A program made the position numbers and the translations under genes. A model generated the notes under the pieces. The model was not told the origin of the DNA and made no database searches. It saw only the letters and a list, made by a program, of their open reading frames with translations. Shown here one piece after another: positions 62,156 through 64,000 of a DNA stretch of 64,000 nt (positions are counted from its first letter, which is position 1; each line of letters starts with the position of its first letter). Source of the stretch: Lachnospiraceae bacterium (lineage in GTDB: Bacteria > Bacillota > Clostridia > Lachnospirales > Lachnospiraceae); the NCBI GenBank assembly GCA_910575475.1, contig CAJTGD010000010.1, positions 103,897 through 167,896 of the forward strand, given 5' to 3'.

Positions 62156-62974
62156 TTATTTACTCCCGTTTACTTCTTCTGAAAAATGATCAAGCGCATG
62201 CTGGCTTTGCGCTTTGATAAACTTCAGAAGCGCCCCCGCAATGTCTTCTACCATTCCAGCACTCAAAACTTCCTGCAATTTAATCATAAGTCCTTTATCT
62301 GCGCTGAACCGGTATGTTACATATTCGCTGTTCAAAGCTGTCTTTTGTGTTTTTGTGCATAAAGCCTGAACATCTGTATTCTGCATATGCATTGTAAAGC
62401 GTATCACCCTGATAAAAATATCCGTCTGCGTGTATGCGTTGATAATCCCAAAATATTCAAAATCTCTTTCTTTTTTACTGTAAGCCGCCAGCTTTCCATC
62501 TTCCCCTGCCGAATGCAATGCGGCAAACACTGCATCTTTTAGGTCAGGCACGCCTTTTACGGTCAGTATTTTCTCTACCGCATTGGTATCTGCCGAAAAG
62601 CTGAAATTATCCTCCTTATAAGTATCCTTCTGATAGTCGATAAATTGGAAAATAGGAAATGGAAAATTCAGAAAGCCTTTCACCCATGCACCCATATCAA
62701 GGATTGCTTTTTCTTCACTCCCCGGATTAGCTTCTACAATGACCTGCTGGATCATATTCCGGCAAACGCTTACAATCGAGGAGCAGGCATTATAATCATC
62801 CCCTGTCATCCCATTATTTGCGCTTATCATCATCGGCTCCGAGATTGACATTTCTCCCTGCATATTGTCAAGTCCTGCCGACTTGAGCATCTCAGGTTTT
62901 TCAAGCTCCGCAATACGCTCCTTAAAAGGCTCCTCTAAGAAACTTAAATCTAACTTACTTTCATTATTCATCAT
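62156..62974 (-). CDS. Unknown protein C of the four-gene operon
   Basis: A 272-residue soluble protein from ATG 62974. The N-terminus is acidic and rich in Glu/Lys (LSFLEEPFKERIAELEKPEM). The middle has GAWVKGFLNFPFPIFQFIDY. Then come a beta-like stretch, FSFSADTNAVEKILTVKG, and a C-terminal helix (EDIAGALLKFIKAQSQHALD). No family is recognised and no membrane helix is clear. It lies 9 bases after the small first gene. Confidence 0.6.
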   Translation of the reverse strand: MMNNESKLDLSFLEEPFKERIAELEKPEMLKSAGLDNMQGEMSISEPMMISANNGMTGDDYNACSSIVSVCRNMIQQVIVEANPGSEEKAILDMGAWVKGFLNFPFPIFQFIDYQKDTYKEDNFSFSADTNAVEKILTVKGVPDLKDAVFAALHSAGEDGKLAAYSKKERDFEYFGIINAYTQTDIFIRVIRFTMHMQNTDVQALCTKTQKTALNSEYVTYRFSADKGLMIKLQEVLSAGMVEDIAGALLKFIKAQSQHALDHFSEEVNGSK

Positions 62975-62983
62975 CGTTCCATC

Positions 62984-63226
62984 CTAATACTCATTCATTT
63001 GTTCTTCCAATTGCCGTTTTGTTATTCCAAGGCGATATGCGATTTCCTGCAGCGGATAAGGCGGAACCTCATCCGGGCTGTTATGGCGTTCCGTAGCAAT
63101 AGGTACGCCTTTCGTTCCGTCAGCGTAATCAACCCCCTCAATCACTTCATCTTTTTTCCCATTTTTAGTAACAGTATACCCCTTGCTTCTTGCCCACCTG
63201 CCAAAACTTTTCCAACTAACACTCAT
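62984..63226 (-). CDS. Unknown small protein D, first gene of the four-gene operon
   Basis: Eighty residues, AAGGAGG before ATG 63226. The start is basic (WKSFGRWARSKGYTVTKNG), the middle acidic, and the end helical (LQEIAYRLGITKRQLEEQMN), which has the spacing of a helix-turn-helix although too short to assert DNA binding. No double-glycine motif is present. Its promoter region carries the 21-bp-spaced repeats. Confidence 0.6.
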   Translation of the reverse strand: MSVSWKSFGRWARSKGYTVTKNGKKDEVIEGVDYADGTKGVPIATERHNSPDEVPPYPLQEIAYRLGITKRQLEEQMNEY

Positions 63227-63299
63227 AACATCCTCCTTATTTTTTTGATTGTTTTACATTAGTTCCTTGACATGAACCCTTGTAAAATGGTTCGCCTGC

Positions 63300-63371
63300 A
63301 TTATTGCACAAATCCTAAACGCAATCTACAATTTCCGACCAGTGACTCATCACAGCCGACCAATCACTCAT
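63300..63371 (-). promoter_or_regulatory. LytTR-type promoter of the four-gene operon
   Basis: CCGACCAGTGACTCAT (63335-63350) and CCGACCAATCACTCAT (63356-63371), plus-strand reading, are direct repeats with 14 of 16 bases equal and exactly 21 bp apart. On the minus strand the second repeat is followed about 32 bases later by ATAATGC (63304-63298), with -10 AATAAT. The layout matches the promoter at 58146-58212. The upstream repeat ends at the stop codon of the LytTR gene. Confidence 0.7.
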
Positions 63372-63857
63372 TTACGCCAAAAATTGAAGTTTTTCCCTGA
63401 CTTCCACATATTTCTTATAAGGGATTGGAATATTATCCCCATTCGCCATCGTAACACTGCATCGTTGTATGCTGGATACTTTTCTTTTATTTACGATATA
63501 GCTTCTGTGAACCCGGATAAAATCCTCGGACAATTTCTGTTCCAACCGTTTCAGGGTATCTATTGATTCAACGCTTTCGTCCCCGTAATGCCATATGATA
63601 TGATCTTTTAATGATTCCATATAGATCAATGCTGTTTCGTCAAAATTATAAACAGCCTCATTTACCGCCACTACTCTATGTACCTTCGGTGGAGTAATCT
63701 TTTCATTCAACTGAACAAAAACTGCTAACCCCTCCACCATTACAATCGTATATTCAAAGTAACTTCGCTTCAATTCACAACCCTCTCTGCTGTCCACACG
63801 GTAAACACCTGTAACAACAATATTACTTGCATGAAATCTCCTCATCTGAATTTCCAT
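63372..63857 (-). CDS. LytTR-domain protein without receiver
   Basis: A 161-residue protein. The C-terminal 100 residues are a LytTR DNA-binding domain: ALIYMESLKDHIIWHY, KRLEQKLSEDFIRVHRSYIV and PIPYKKYVEVREKLQFL. The N-terminal 60 residues are not a receiver domain and are not recognised, so it cannot be controlled by phosphorylation in the usual way. The start is ATG 63857 with no strong ribosome site. It lies directly upstream of the repeat-bearing promoter of the four-gene operon and may bind it. Confidence 0.82.
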   Translation of the reverse strand: MEIQMRRFHASNIVVTGVYRVDSREGCELKRSYFEYTIVMVEGLAVFVQLNEKITPPKVHRVVAVNEAVYNFDETALIYMESLKDHIIWHYGDESVESIDTLKRLEQKLSEDFIRVHRSYIVNKRKVSSIQRCSVTMANGDNIPIPYKKYVEVREKLQFLA

Positions 63858-64000
63858 ATTAAAAAATCTAATGATATTGTTATATTTAATCCGTAACTTC
63901 CTAAACTTAGGTATTATAGAATCAAGAAATTACATAAGAATTAGCTATGGCTCTTTTTTATATGCGGGAACAAATGGAATCAGTCCTTTTTCATAACATA

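Noticed and set aside
63335..63371. Repeats as the start of a CRISPR array
   Set aside because: Only two units of 16 bases at a 21-bp period, without spacers of CRISPR length. They fit a LytTR binding site instead.

Overview
The window reads like a gut Lachnospiraceae-type Firmicute. Ribosome binding sites are of the AGGAGG type, the metabolic genes have a mid-to-high G+C content with AT-rich islands between them, and the gene content is typical: LplB/LplC-type sugar transporters, YesM/YesN-type sensor and regulator pairs, YesL-type membrane protein, WYL regulator, and a Nif11/NHLM peptide-export locus. No rRNA, tRNA or CRISPR array was seen.

Region A (1 to about 17.6 kb) is a decaying accessory region. 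It starts with the 5' part of an Fe-S/flavin oxidoreductase and then holds many broken genes: a frameshifted acetyltransferase, three separate Gfo/Idh/MocA dehydrogenase remnants, a hipA with an internal deletion behind an intact XRE regulator, a type I restriction scar, a frameshifted LacI regulator, a truncated AraC regulator, an Rpn-like nuclease fragment, and a symporter head joined to an isomerase tail. Intact units among them are a DUF4365-like nuclease protein, a Fic toxin with an unusual antitoxin, a DinJ/YafQ pair, a MerR-controlled ABC exporter, and a WYL regulator. Three copies of a small hairpin repeat lie just upstream of coding starts.

Region B (17.7 to 37.6 kb) is a mannoside-utilisation locus, all on the minus strand. 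It encodes GH125 exo-alpha-mannosidase, GH38 alpha-mannosidase, a YesL-like membrane protein, a histidine kinase and its AraC-type response regulator, a two-permease ABC transporter with a lipoprotein binding protein, a lyxose/mannose isomerase, a GH2 beta-mannosidase, and upstream a large GH106-like hydrolase. The likely scheme is sensing by the kinase, oligosaccharide import by the ABC system, intracellular trimming by the mannosidases, and mannose-to-fructose isomerisation.

Region C (37.7 to 46.8 kb) is mixed. It has a broken GPH symporter divergent from an AraC regulator, a three-gene ene-reductase operon (the old-yellow-enzyme gene carries an internal deletion) divergent from a TetR gene with a homopolymer frameshift, and fragments of a Uma2-like gene, a permease and an aldo/keto reductase.

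Region D (47.1 to 63.9 kb) is the most interesting part. A long minus-strand gene series begins with an ECF-like sigma factor and continues with an HlyD-like protein, a peptidase-containing NHLM exporter, a second NHLM ABC protein, several candidate precursor peptides with Nif11-like or GG-type leaders, a STAS protein, and a phosphatase-kinase fusion. No peptide-modifying enzyme was found. A LytTR regulator, a 7TM-DISM-type sensor kinase and a second, receiver-less LytTR protein accompany it. An uncharacterised four-gene operon (60.96 to 63.23 kb) has a promoter built like that of the sigma-led export operon: direct repeats 21 bp apart, followed about 31 bp later by ATAATGC. The two operons may therefore form one regulon.
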